Assembly: GCA_949286115.1 (NCBI GenBank)
Contig: CASEBK010000011.1
Location: forward strand, 1-64,000
From: an uncultured Veillonellaceae bacterium
GTDB taxonomy: Bacteria > Bacillota > Negativicutes > Veillonellales > Dialisteraceae
Reading direction: 5' to 3'
Length of the DNA stretch: 64,000 nucleotides
The position numbers and the translations under genes are program-made. Positions 1 through 7,297 of this stretch are shown in pieces (within the stretch, counting starts at the first letter, position 1; each line of letters opens with the position of its first letter). The notes under the pieces were generated by a model. That model ran no database searches. It had not been told where the DNA came from and saw only the letters and a program-made list of their open reading frames with translations.

Positions 1-2
1 CA

Positions 3-131
3 GATTTCCTGGAATATACGGATGAGTATATTCAAAGCAAGGTGGATGAGCTGAATCATCGTCCGAGGAAATGTCTGGGATACAAAACACCTTATGAAAT
101 CTATCACAATGAAGTGTTGCACTTGATTTGA
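3..131 (+). CDS. IS30-family transposase, C-terminal fragment (5' end outside the window)
   Basis: Only the last 42 residues are present; the gene enters from the left edge. The segment NHRPRKCLGYKTPYEIY is the well-known C-terminal signature of IS30-family transposases, which bind terminal inverted repeats and catalyse insertion of the element through a DDE active site. The catalytic residues lie upstream, outside the window, so it cannot be said whether the copy is active. The stop codon TGA at 129-131 is followed by TTGACAATTCGCC-like sequence, as is common where an IS30 terminal repeat begins just after the gene. The 118 bases between this gene and the next element (132-249) contain no gene I can support. 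Confidence 0.85.
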   Translation, partial: DFLEYTDEYIQSKVDELNHRPRKCLGYKTPYEIYHNEVLHLI

Positions 132-249
132 CAATTCGCCGGGACAAAAAAGAAAAAGAGGCTCTGTGAACTGAGAGTCCCCCTTTTCTTACTGGCGGAG
201 AAAAGAATGGCGGAAGGGAAGCAGGGGGCGAGAGAAAATGAGGCGGCGG

Positions 250-572
250 TGAACTGACCCCAAAAAGTTGGACAGTAAAAAACACTCACATTTTCCCTTT
301 AAGGGCTTGCTCCCTGTATTTGGCAGGGGGCAGCCCTTTCCGTTTGCTTTTGATTCGTTGAGTGTTGTAGTGATCCAGATACTCCTCTATCTTCTTCCGG
401 AATTGTTCCCTCCTTTCAAACTCCTTCAAATCCAGCAATTCACTCTTCAAAAGGCAGAGGGGCCGCCTTCCTGATCGATCTGTTCCCAGGCACGGACCCG
501 GCCCTGAGAACGTCCAAATTTTCTTTACTTACTGTGCTTTGATTATACAGTCCAGTCAATGGGGTCAGTTCA
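250..572 (-). mobile_element. Internally deleted IS3-family (IS150-like) element
   Basis: The left end reads TGAACTGACCCCAAAAAG and the right end, read on the minus strand, TGAACTGACCCCATTGAC. These are matching imperfect terminal inverted repeats (about 250-273 and 550-572) with the TG...CA tips usual for the IS3 family. Only about 320 bp separate them, whereas a complete IS3 element is about 1.2-1.5 kb, so most of the two transposase frames have been lost. No clear 3-bp target duplication is visible. The element lies directly beside the IS30 fragment, marking this edge as an insertion hot spot. From 573 to 668 there is no gene. Confidence 0.75.
286..453 (-). pseudogene. IS3-family OrfB transposase relic, last 55 residues
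   Basis: On the minus strand the frame ends ...EEYLDHYNTQRIKSKRKG and LPPAKYREQAL before a stop at 286-288. The YNxxRIKxKxKGLxPxxYR pattern is the conserved C-terminus of IS3-family OrfB integrase-like transposases. The frame can be followed back to about 453 (LKSELLDLKEFERREQFRK). Further upstream the similarity stops in unrelated-looking sequence, consistent with an internal deletion that removed the DDE catalytic core. It cannot encode an active transposase. Confidence 0.8.
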
Positions 573-668
573 TTTTTATTGCCTTTTTTATTTTTTGGAG
601 AGCGGACATAAGAAAAGGAGAGGGGCGGCCTCTCCCTGTTGCGTGGATGTCGGAGACTGGGACGAGGG

Positions 669-1919
669 TCAGCGGCGGACCCAGCGGCGGGTGAGGAGCG
701 TCTGCCGGTAGTGGGTGAGCTCTTCTTTCGCTTCAGGGTGGTCGCCCGCTTTCCGGAGGAGCGCCACTCCTTTGTCGATGTCTTCGGGGCCGCCTTTGCC
801 GTGGCAGTAGAGCCAGCCCAGGAGGTAGAAGCCGTCGGGGCAGTCCCAGTCGATGCGCTCGAGGTAGGCCCGGGCGGCGGCGTAGTCCTGCGCGGTGCCG
901 AGGCCGAAGGCGCAGCAGTAGCCGAGGAAGTACGCGCCCTGATTCTGCCCAGACAGTTCGTCACCTTTCTGGAAAAGGCGGAATGCTTTTTCATAGTCCT
1001 GCGGGACGCCCTGCCCGAAGTAATAGAGCTGGGCCAGCCGGGTGCAGCAGGCGGCGTTTTGAATGTAGGAGGCGCGGATGCCGCGCTCGTAATAGGCGGC
1101 GGCGCGGGCTTCGTCCTTCGGGCCGCCGAGACCGTATTCATAGGCGTAGCCCGCCCAATAGAACGCGCGGGGCTCGCCGCGCTCTGCCGCTGTCCGGTGG
1201 AGAGCGTAGCCTTCTTCTTCCCGCCCGTCGCTGCAGAGATCGCAGGCGTAGAAATACTGGTAGTCGGGGAAGCCCAGCTCCGCGCCGAGGCGGTCGAGCT
1301 CGAGCTCTTTCTCCGGGCGGGGCGGGACGAGATCTTTTTCGCCGTCGCAGTAGAGGCGGATGAGATTGGCCCCGGCGAGGGAGATGCCGCCGCGGAAGGC
1401 CGCGAGGTACCAGGGCTCGCACTGGAGGAAGCGGGTCCTGAGGTAGAAACGGAACGCTTCTTCATCGGCAAAGTCTTCCGGGCCCCGCTGCTCGACGGCA
1501 AGGAAATCCCACCAGTAGTAGACGCTGCCTATGACCATCTGGCAGAAGGGATCGCCCCGCTGGGCCTCGTCCAGCACGAGACGGAAGGGGACGCTGAGGT
1601 CTTCGAAGGGCATGCCGCGGGCGAGCGCCTCGTCCATCACGCCGCATCGCAGGGCAGTGAGTGCGGCGACGGCGCTGCCGCGGAGCACGGCCTGCCGCAT
1701 GAGCGCGTCGCCCCGCCGTTCGTCTGTGGAAAACTGGTGGCCCCGCCAGACATATTCCGGCCCGTACAGGCATCGCGCGAGGAGGCAGCACGCGTCCGCG
1801 TCTCCTTCGCTGGCGGTCTCCTCGAGGAGCTGGAACCCTTCCTCTCCGCGTCCGGCGGCGAGGTCGCAGTAGATACAGCGGATCGCGGTCTCCACGGCGT
1901 CGCTGAAAAATCGGCCCAT
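669..1919 (-). CDS. Sel1-like repeat (TPR-type) protein
   Basis: This 416-residue protein has no signal peptide and no membrane segments. The C-terminal half contains tandem helical repeats of Sel1 type, recognisable by A..YY..G and LG..Y..G.G..QD..KA patterns: AFYWAGYAYEYGLGG, LAQLYYFGQGVPQDYEKA, AYFLGYCCAFGLGTAQDY and FYLLGWLYCHGKGG. Sel1 repeats form solenoid scaffolds that bind other proteins; the partner is not evident here. The N-terminal half has looser repeats (A..GDADACCLLARCLYG). The start is supported by a GGGAGGG ribosome site just upstream. The gene stands alone, between the IS remnants and a small membrane-protein operon that runs the other way. The repeat assignment is firm; the function is unknown. 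Confidence 0.8.
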   Translation of the reverse strand: MGRFFSDAVETAIRCIYCDLAAGRGEEGFQLLEETASEGDADACCLLARCLYGPEYVWRGHQFSTDERRGDALMRQAVLRGSAVAALTALRCGVMDEALARGMPFEDLSVPFRLVLDEAQRGDPFCQMVIGSVYYWWDFLAVEQRGPEDFADEEAFRFYLRTRFLQCEPWYLAAFRGGISLAGANLIRLYCDGEKDLVPPRPEKELELDRLGAELGFPDYQYFYACDLCSDGREEEGYALHRTAAERGEPRAFYWAGYAYEYGLGGPKDEARAAAYYERGIRASYIQNAACCTRLAQLYYFGQGVPQDYEKAFRLFQKGDELSGQNQGAYFLGYCCAFGLGTAQDYAAARAYLERIDWDCPDGFYLLGWLYCHGKGGPEDIDKGVALLRKAGDHPEAKEELTHYRQTLLTRRWVRR

Positions 1920-2112
1920 GATCCGTCCCTCCCTTCTCGTCTGATGCGCTGCATGGACTCTTTCTTTTAGTGTACCGGAAGACGGCGGCGGGGACCATGA
2001 CGGGACGGCCGGAAAGAGGGCCTATAGAAGGGGAGAGGCGTCTCGTTTCTCATAGCCTGCAGGAAACGCATCGGGCCGCTCCGGCGACGCGATGCGGAGA
2101 AAGCGCCGCGCA

Positions 2113-2140
2113 TTGCATTTCCGCCCGCGTCTGTTATACA
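2113..2140 (+). promoter_or_regulatory. Probable sigma-A promoter for the two small membrane-protein genes
   Basis: TTGCAT (2113-2118) and TATACA (2135-2140) are separated by 16 bp and lie about 50 bp before the next start codon. Both boxes deviate from consensus, so this is a moderate call. Confidence 0.4.
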
Positions 2141-2190
2141 ATAAAAAAGTATTGACGTAGGAAGGGGCGCGGCCCCTGTGGGAGGCATGT

Positions 2191-2454
2191 ATGAAGGAAC
2201 ATTTTCGCACCGTCCTTTTTGTGGTGGCCCTCGGCATGGTGGGCATGAACATCAGCGACAACGGGCTCCAGCTGGGGAACGCGCTCATCGGTATCATGCT
2301 GATCGCAGTCTTCGCCGTGAGCCTCTATTTCCGGCGGAAACGCGCCCGGGAGGAAGCGGCGGCCGTGCGCTCGAAGGAAGCGGAGCGGCGGGCCCGGCGG
2401 CGCGCGCGGAAAGCGGCGCAGAAGGCGAAGAAGCGTGAGAAGACGGAGAAATAA
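2191..2454 (+). CDS. Small membrane protein with basic C-terminal tail
   Basis: This 87-residue protein has two hydrophobic segments, about residues 6-20 (TVLFVVALGMVGMNI) and 28-46 (LGNALIGIMLIAVFAVSLYF). They are followed by a strongly basic, Arg/Lys/Ala-rich tail that probably forms a cytoplasmic helix. I recognise no family. It lies 9 bp upstream of the next gene on the same strand, so the two are very likely co-transcribed, and both are membrane proteins with highly charged tails of opposite sign (this one basic, the next mainly acidic). An interaction between the tails is possible but is inference only. Confidence 0.65.
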   Translation: MKEHFRTVLFVVALGMVGMNISDNGLQLGNALIGIMLIAVFAVSLYFRRKRAREEAAAVRSKEAERRARRRARKAAQKAKKREKTEK

Positions 2455-2463
2455 GGAGCGGCT

Positions 2464-3225
2464 ATGAGCGGTAAGATTTTCCCGGCGGCGGTCGATCATT
2501 CGACGCTGTACAAGCCGTACCGGGCGGCGATGTGGTTTTTCTTCCTCGTGTGGGCGGGGTATGTGGCGTGGTCCTGGTCGCAGGCGCTCGCACAGGGCGA
2601 GTACCAGGTGCTGGCCTTCGTGGGCGCGCTGCAGGCGCTCCTCCTGTGGTACATGGTGAATACGTACACCGCAAAGACGGAGTACCGCCTCGAAGAGGAC
2701 GAGCTGGTCATCGTGATGTACCGGAAGTTCAAGGGCACGAAGGAGATCCACCTGGCCTATGACCAGATCTTCGGCGTGTACACCATGAAGAAGGAAAAGA
2801 CGAAGGCCATCGAGACGGCGGCGGCGTACTACATGTACTCCCGTCTGGACAAGCGGCCCATCTGGGTGCTCCTCTACAATTACAACGACGACACGAAAAA
2901 GGTGGGGCGCATCCTCATGAAGGCGTCGGACGAATTCTGGGAAGCCTTCAAAGACATCCTGCCGGACCGCATCTGCGTGCCCCAGGAAGAGGTGCTGGGC
3001 TTCGCGTACAAGCATATGGGCGAAGTCATCCGCCGTCGAGAGGAAGAGGAGTCCGAAGACTACGACGACGAGTACGAGTATGACGATGACGACGAATACG
3101 AGTACGAAGACGAAGAGACGGACGAAGAAGCGCCGGAGGCCGTCGAAGCGGAGGAAACGAAAGAAGCCCCTGCGAAAGACAAAGGAGCTCCCGCGAAGAA
3201 AGCCCCTTCGGACAAAAAGAAATAA
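2464..3225 (+). CDS. Membrane protein with cytoplasmic PH-like domain and acidic low-complexity tail
   Basis: This 253-residue protein begins with two transmembrane segments (about residues 21-38 and 47-65). A roughly 110-residue soluble domain follows (TEYRLEEDELVIVMYRKFKG...), with a beta-rich pattern like the bacterial PH or YcxB-type domains that follow a membrane hairpin. From about residue 190 the protein changes to a low-complexity tail. It is first Glu/Asp/Tyr-rich (EEEESEDYDDEYEYDDDD), then Glu-rich, and ends in a Lys/Ala/Pro-rich stretch. The start has a GGAG site 5 bases before it. The gene is followed by an intrinsic terminator, closing a two-gene operon. The membrane topology is clear; the PH-like assignment is a pattern judgement and the function is unknown. 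Confidence 0.6.
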   Translation: MSGKIFPAAVDHSTLYKPYRAAMWFFFLVWAGYVAWSWSQALAQGEYQVLAFVGALQALLLWYMVNTYTAKTEYRLEEDELVIVMYRKFKGTKEIHLAYDQIFGVYTMKKEKTKAIETAAAYYMYSRLDKRPIWVLLYNYNDDTKKVGRILMKASDEFWEAFKDILPDRICVPQEEVLGFAYKHMGEVIRRREEEESEDYDDEYEYDDDDEYEYEDEETDEEAPEAVEAEETKEAPAKDKGAPAKKAPSDKKK

Positions 3226-3240
3226 AAACATAAAGGAGAA

Positions 3241-3263
3241 GCACGGAGCGATCCGTGCTTTTT
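3241..3263 (+). terminator. Intrinsic terminator
   Basis: A perfect 7-bp stem GCACGGA/TCCGTGC with a 4-base loop is followed by five T residues. It ends the two-gene membrane-protein operon and lies between it and the convergent MFS gene. Confidence 0.85.
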
Positions 3264-3318
3264 CCGTGGGCGGACAGCGGGAGAAGCTGCGCCGCTCTTT
3301 TCTGATTTCCTTTGCATT

Positions 3319-4482
3319 TCACTCCCTCTTCAGCCGTCGGAAGATGAAGACCGCCAGAAGGAACTGGCAGAAGACGAGCGCGGCGAGGGCATCGAAGACG
3401 ACGGAGATGTGGGAGAGATGGGCGATGAAGCCGAGGAAGGCCGGGCCGAGGAGAATGCCCGCATAGCCCATGCTGGTGAGCGCCGCCACGGCCAGATGGA
3501 GGGGCATGACGGTCTGGTATTCGAGGAGCGAGTAGAGGACGGGCACCACGTTGGCTACCGCAAGACCCAGCAGGAAGAAGAAGAGGATGAGGAGCGGCAG
3601 CGTCTCCGCCCAGCCCACGGCGGCAAAGCACAGCGCCGCGGAGACCGTGCTCGCGAGGATGACCTTCTTCTCGCCGAAGCGGTGCACGAGGCGGTCGCCG
3701 GGGAGGCGGGCGAGGAATTCCGCCACGGAGAAGGCAGTGATGCCGAAGCCCGCCGACGAGAGCGGGATGCCCTTGTCTTCCGTGAGGAGCACGCCACCCC
3801 AGTCCATGACGCCCCCTTCGGCGAGGAAGGAAATGCAGCAGAGCACGCCCAGGAAGATCACGATGCCCCGCGGAAGGGCGGTCTTGCGGCTGCTGCCGTC
3901 GGCGCGGTAGGCGAGGAAGCGCCGGCCGTACACGGCGAGGAGCAGCGCGATGGCGCCCGCGTGGAGCGCCGCGATCCATCCCACGGGGAGCCCTGCCTGC
4001 GCCAGCGCCGAGAAGCACCCCGCCGCGAGGAAATTGCCCATGCAGTAGAAGGCGTGCATGGCGCTCATGATGCGCTGGCCCGAGGCCCGCTCCAGCAGCA
4101 CCGCGTTCAGATTGATCGCCGCGTCGAGCGTGCCCACCGAGGCGCCCAGCAGGAGCAGCACCGGCACGTGCGCGAAGAAGGTGGGCAGGTGGGGGAGCGC
4201 CGCCACTGCCGCCGCCGCGAGGAGCGAGGCGCAGGTGATGAGCCGGCGGCACGTGGCGTAGCGCGTCGCCAGTCCCGCCGCCGGCATGGCGACGCACGAG
4301 GAGACGCCGATGCACAGGAGGAGCAGGCTCATCATGTCCGCCTCGATGGCGAGGCACTGCTTCACCGCCGGGATCATCATCACCCACGTGGCGAACGCAA
4401 AGCCGCTCACGAAAAACGCGCTCTTCGCCGCATGGATCTCCCGGCGCCCCGCCGGAAGGCGGCTCACAAACGATTCTGTCAT
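3319..4482 (-). CDS. MFS transporter, probable drug or metabolite efflux pump
   Basis: This 387-residue protein has about twelve hydrophobic segments. The loops carry MFS features, for example the R-rich stretch after TM2 (GLATRYATCRRLITC) and the RLPGDRLVHRFGEKKVI motif at the middle of the chain. The overall look is that of the YbjJ/FucP-like MFS branch. An in-frame ATG 12 codons upstream exists, but the ATG at 4482 is preceded by AGGAGGTCAAG at ideal spacing and is chosen. The promoter is divergent from the merR-type gene next door and has the MerR hallmark of a 19-bp spacer containing a perfect dyad. The pump is therefore very likely induced by the ligand sensed by that regulator, as in BmrR-Bmr. 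The substrate is unknown. Confidence 0.85.
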   Translation of the reverse strand: MTESFVSRLPAGRREIHAAKSAFFVSGFAFATWVMMIPAVKQCLAIEADMMSLLLLCIGVSSCVAMPAAGLATRYATCRRLITCASLLAAAAVAALPHLPTFFAHVPVLLLLGASVGTLDAAINLNAVLLERASGQRIMSAMHAFYCMGNFLAAGCFSALAQAGLPVGWIAALHAGAIALLLAVYGRRFLAYRADGSSRKTALPRGIVIFLGVLCCISFLAEGGVMDWGGVLLTEDKGIPLSSAGFGITAFSVAEFLARLPGDRLVHRFGEKKVILASTVSAALCFAAVGWAETLPLLILFFFLLGLAVANVVPVLYSLLEYQTVMPLHLAVAALTSMGYAGILLGPAFLGFIAHLSHISVVFDALAALVFCQFLLAVFIFRRLKRE

Positions 4483-4532
4483 CTTGACCTCCTGAAAAAA
4501 GGCAGGACGAGCCTGCATCCGTTTCTGACTCT

Positions 4533-4563
4533 ATGATAAACTGTATAGCAGCTATACAGTCAA
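4533..4563 (-). promoter_or_regulatory. MerR-type promoter/operator for the MFS gene
   Basis: On the minus strand TTGACT (4558-4563) and TATCAT (4533-4538) are separated by exactly 19 bp, two longer than optimal. That spacing is the defining feature of MerR-activated promoters, which the regulator distorts to bring the boxes into phase. The spacer is centred on a perfect 21-base dyad at 4540-4560 (ACTGTATAGC, one base, GCTATACAGT). The -35 box overlaps the AAGGAGG ribosome site of the divergent regulator gene, so binding could also restrain the regulator's own expression. Confidence 0.85.
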
Positions 4564-4576
4564 GGAGGAAATCCCC

Positions 4577-5407
4577 GTGAAGAAAAAGGAAAATGAAAAC
4601 GAACTGTCCATCAGCGAATTTGCCGCGCTCATGGGGACGAGCCGGCAGACGCTCCTCTACTACGACCGCATCGGGCTCCTGCCGCCGGCGCGGGTGGACC
4701 CGCACACAGGCTACCGCCGCTACGACCGCCGGCAGATCGGCGTGCTCTCCCTCATCCAGACCCTCTCCGGCCTCGGCGTGCCGCTCGTGGAGATCCGCCG
4801 CGAGCTCGCGGGCATCAGCCCCGGACGGATGGAAGAGCTCCTCCGAAGGCAGCGGCAGGTCCTCCGGGCCGGGCAGGAGAAGCTGCGCCGCCGGGAAGCC
4901 ATGATCGCCCTGCGCCTCGCCCAGATCGCCGAGAGCCGCAGCGCCCGGGAAGGGACGACCGTGCTCGCCTGTGAGACAGAGCCCGTGCCTCTCTTCGTGA
5001 GCGGCCCCCTGCACTGCCGCAAAGACGCCGTGCCGGACCGGCTCGTGGTCGATTTCTATGCCGAAGCCGACCGGCAGGGCCTCCCCATGGGCTACCCCAT
5101 GGGCTGCCTCGTGAGCGCCGGAGACATCGCCGCCGGCCGTGCCGCTATGGCCTCGCGCCTCGCCTTCCATCTGGGCAGCGCCGACGGGGCGAACCGCTTC
5201 CTCCCCGCCGGCCTCCGCCTCGTCACCTGGTCGCGCGGCCCCGCCGGAGGCACCGAAGCCGCCTGGGCCCTCCTCCGCGCCGAAGCCGTCCGCCGCCGCC
5301 TCCGCCCCGCCGGCGACGCTCTCGAAGAATACCTCCTCGACGAGACCACCTGCGCCCGCCCGGAAGATTTCCTCTGCCGCCTCTCCCTCCCCGTGGAGGA
5401 GAGATGA
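4577..5407 (+). CDS. MerR-family transcriptional regulator with GyrI-like effector domain
   Basis: This 276-residue protein starts at GTG 4577 behind AAGGAGG. Residues about 10-80 form the MerR winged helix (ISEFAALMGTSRQTLLYYDR, then GLLPPARVDP and TGYRRYDRRQ). Residues 85-125 are an Arg/Leu/Glu-rich helix of the dimerisation coiled-coil type, and residues about 130-276 look like the BmrR/GyrI-type small-molecule binding domain. Dimers of such proteins bind the dyad between the -35 and -10 boxes and activate transcription when a drug or metabolite is bound. The operator sits immediately upstream, between this gene and the divergent MFS pump, which is the expected target. The ligand cannot be read from sequence. 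Confidence 0.85.
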   Translation: MKKKENENELSISEFAALMGTSRQTLLYYDRIGLLPPARVDPHTGYRRYDRRQIGVLSLIQTLSGLGVPLVEIRRELAGISPGRMEELLRRQRQVLRAGQEKLRRREAMIALRLAQIAESRSAREGTTVLACETEPVPLFVSGPLHCRKDAVPDRLVVDFYAEADRQGLPMGYPMGCLVSAGDIAAGRAAMASRLAFHLGSADGANRFLPAGLRLVTWSRGPAGGTEAAWALLRAEAVRRRLRPAGDALEEYLLDETTCARPEDFLCRLSLPVEER

Positions 5408-5486
5408 ATATTTATGTGATATATGCATGCGGGGAATGGGGATTTTCAATAATGATGGGAAATTTTCTATGGACGATGCATAGTTA

Positions 5487-5495
5487 TGCTATAAT
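5487..5495 (+). promoter_or_regulatory. Extended -10 promoter for the deacetylase/ABC operon
   Basis: TGCTATAAT matches the extended -10 consensus TGnTATAAT (TATAAT at 5490-5495), about 50 bp before the first gene of the operon. No good -35 box is seen, as is usual for extended -10 promoters. Confidence 0.6.
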
Positions 5496-5546
5496 AGTGA
5501 GAATAAACAGCATCCATGAGATGGGTGCGGAAAGACAGGCGGTATC

Positions 5547-6413
5547 ATGATTTTTCTGAAAAACGGGGAGGGCATCCGCTGGCCGCAGGGCAAGCGCGTC
5601 GCGGTGATGCTCACTTTCGATTTCGATGCAGATCTGCTCCGGCAGTCCGTGATCGGAAAGAAAGATATCGGATTTTCCGATCGTTCCCGCGGACTGTATG
5701 GGCCTCATGAAGGCCTGGCCCGGTGTCTGGCCATGCTGAAGCGGCAGCAGCTCCGGTGCACTTTTTTCGTGCCGGGAAAGATTGCCGAGGACTATCCGGC
5801 GGAAGTCCGGGCCATCGCGGCGGACGGGCATGAGCTGGCGTATCACGGGTATGCGCACGATGCGCGGATAGGCATCCCCGAAGAGGAAGAGGAAGAAAAT
5901 CTGAGAAAGAGCGAAGCGCTTCTTACCGAGATAAGCGGAGAGAAGGTCGTCGGTTATCGTGCGCCGCTGGATGGGATGCAGGAATACAGTCTGTCTCAGC
6001 TGCGGAAGAGGGGCTATCTCTACAGCTCCACGCTGAAAGACTGCGACTGGGCCTATGTCCATGAAGACGACGGCGCAGAGACGCCGGTGGTGGAGCTGCC
6101 GACGGAGCCGGGCATTGATGATTTTTCGTATTTCTACTTTTCTTATGCCGATGAGAAAACCATCACATGCAGCTATCCGGCTGGATATGTGTATGACATC
6201 TGGAAGGATTATTTCGATGAGCTGGCCTCCGAAGGGGATAAAGTCATGGTGCTGAAGCTCCATCCGCAGCTCATCGGCCGGACGAGCCGCATCCGCATGC
6301 TGGAGCGGCTGGTACTGTACATGAAGCAGAACGGCGCGTGGATCACGACCTGTCGGGAAGCTGCACAGTATGTGCTGGATGACTGGAAACGGCGGAAAGG
6401 GGGCCGGGCGTGA
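5547..6413 (+). CDS. Polysaccharide deacetylase-like (CE4/NodB-fold) protein 1
   Basis: This 288-residue protein has no signal peptide and is therefore cytosolic. NodB-fold landmarks are visible: MLTFDFDAD (motif 1), SRGLYGPHEGLARCL, HELAYHGYAHD (motif 2), GYRAPLDG (motif 3) and VMVLKLHPQLIG near the end. The FDxDAE and SRGxYG pattern places it near the HpPgdA/PuuE branch, whose members include metal-independent allantoinase (PuuE) and cytosolic amidohydrolases rather than cell-wall enzymes. It overlaps the start of a second, related gene and lies in one operon with a polar amino-acid ABC transporter and an Asp/Glu/hydantoin racemase. An amide- or ureide-hydrolysing role on an imported compound is the likeliest reading. 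The substrate is inference. Confidence 0.75.
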   Translation: MIFLKNGEGIRWPQGKRVAVMLTFDFDADLLRQSVIGKKDIGFSDRSRGLYGPHEGLARCLAMLKRQQLRCTFFVPGKIAEDYPAEVRAIAADGHELAYHGYAHDARIGIPEEEEEENLRKSEALLTEISGEKVVGYRAPLDGMQEYSLSQLRKRGYLYSSTLKDCDWAYVHEDDGAETPVVELPTEPGIDDFSYFYFSYADEKTITCSYPAGYVYDIWKDYFDELASEGDKVMVLKLHPQLIGRTSRIRMLERLVLYMKQNGAWITTCREAAQYVLDDWKRRKGGRA

Positions 6414-7249
6414 TGGAGTGGCCAAATCATAAGAGACTGGCGCTGATGCTCTCCTTCGATATCGATGCGGAAACGCTGTGGCTCACGAGAAATCCCATCA
6501 ATTATCATCATCCGGTGCATCTGTCCCGGGGGTTGTACTCTGTGAAGCAGGGCATCCCGCGCATCCTGCGCATGCTCGATGCAGAAGGGGTGCGGGCTAC
6601 ATTCTTCACGCCGGCTTACACGGCGGAGCTCCATCCGGATGTGATCCGATGCATCGCCGGAGAGGGGCACGAGATTTCTTACCACGGATGGCTCCATGAA
6701 TTCTATCCTGATTATGAGCGGGAGAATGCGCTCATGGAGAAATCCGAGCAGATCATTGAGGAGATTACCGGGAAGCGTCCCTGTGGTACGCGCATCCCAG
6801 ACGGCTATGTATATGATTTCCATCTCCGGCTCTGGCTGGATCGGGGATATATCTATTCGTCGAACTGGCGGGATAACGACGGACCTTTCCTGCATCAGAT
6901 TGACGGGAAGATCGTACCCATCGTGGAGCTGCCGAAAGACGGCATCGTGGATGACACTTCCTATGATATGTATACGATCCAGGCGCCGGAACACCATTAT
7001 CTGAGAAGCGGCCGGGAGATGGTCGGCATCTGGATGGAAGAATTCGATGGACTCGCAGAGGAAGGGCGAATGATGAATTTCGTCATGCATCCGCAGTTCA
7101 TCGGCCATCCACAGTATGTGCGGGCGCTCCGGGAATTTATCCGTTACGCGAAGGACAATGGCGCGTGGATCGCGCCGGATGAAGAGGTCGCCCGGTATTA
7201 TCTGAGCCGGAACGGTTTTCCTGAATACGCCGTCAGCGGGCAGCCGTAA
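6413..7249 (+). CDS. Polysaccharide deacetylase-like (CE4/NodB-fold) protein 2
   Basis: This 278-residue paralogue of the preceding protein starts at ATG 6413, overlapping the upstream TGA (TGATG). A GTG three bases earlier is an alternative. Motifs are MLSFDIDAET, LSRGLYSVKQGIPRIL, HEISYHGWLHE, GTRIPDG (altered from the usual RxP motif 3) and MNFVMHPQFIGHP. It is clearly related to its neighbour but well diverged, so the pair probably has two substrates or forms a heteromer. There is no export signal. Translational coupling to the first gene and co-location with transporter and racemase genes suggest catabolism of one imported compound. The family assignment is firm; the reaction is not known. 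Confidence 0.75.
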   Translation: MEWPNHKRLALMLSFDIDAETLWLTRNPINYHHPVHLSRGLYSVKQGIPRILRMLDAEGVRATFFTPAYTAELHPDVIRCIAGEGHEISYHGWLHEFYPDYERENALMEKSEQIIEEITGKRPCGTRIPDGYVYDFHLRLWLDRGYIYSSNWRDNDGPFLHQIDGKIVPIVELPKDGIVDDTSYDMYTIQAPEHHYLRSGREMVGIWMEEFDGLAEEGRMMNFVMHPQFIGHPQYVRALREFIRYAKDNGAWIAPDEEVARYYLSRNGFPEYAVSGQP

Positions 7250-7263
7250 AAACTATGGGTCGA

Positions 7264-7278
7264 GGGGCGTCGCGCCCC
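7264..7278 (+). other. Intercistronic hairpin upstream of the binding-protein gene
   Basis: GGGGCG/CGCCCC with a TCG loop lies just before the ribosome site of the solute-binding-protein gene. There is no T run, so it is not a terminator. It may stabilise or separate the mRNA segment for the binding protein, which is usually needed in excess. Confidence 0.4.
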
Positions 7279-7297
7279 GGAAAGAAGAGGGATGACA

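Noticed and set aside
639-1970. 443-aa plus-strand frame opposite the Sel1 protein
   Set aside because: It has no domain, while the minus-strand frame has clear Sel1 repeats and a ribosome site.
3026-5449. 807-aa minus-strand frame spanning three real genes
   Set aside because: It crosses the acidic-tail, MFS and merR genes in other frames. Its composition is that of a GC-rich shadow.
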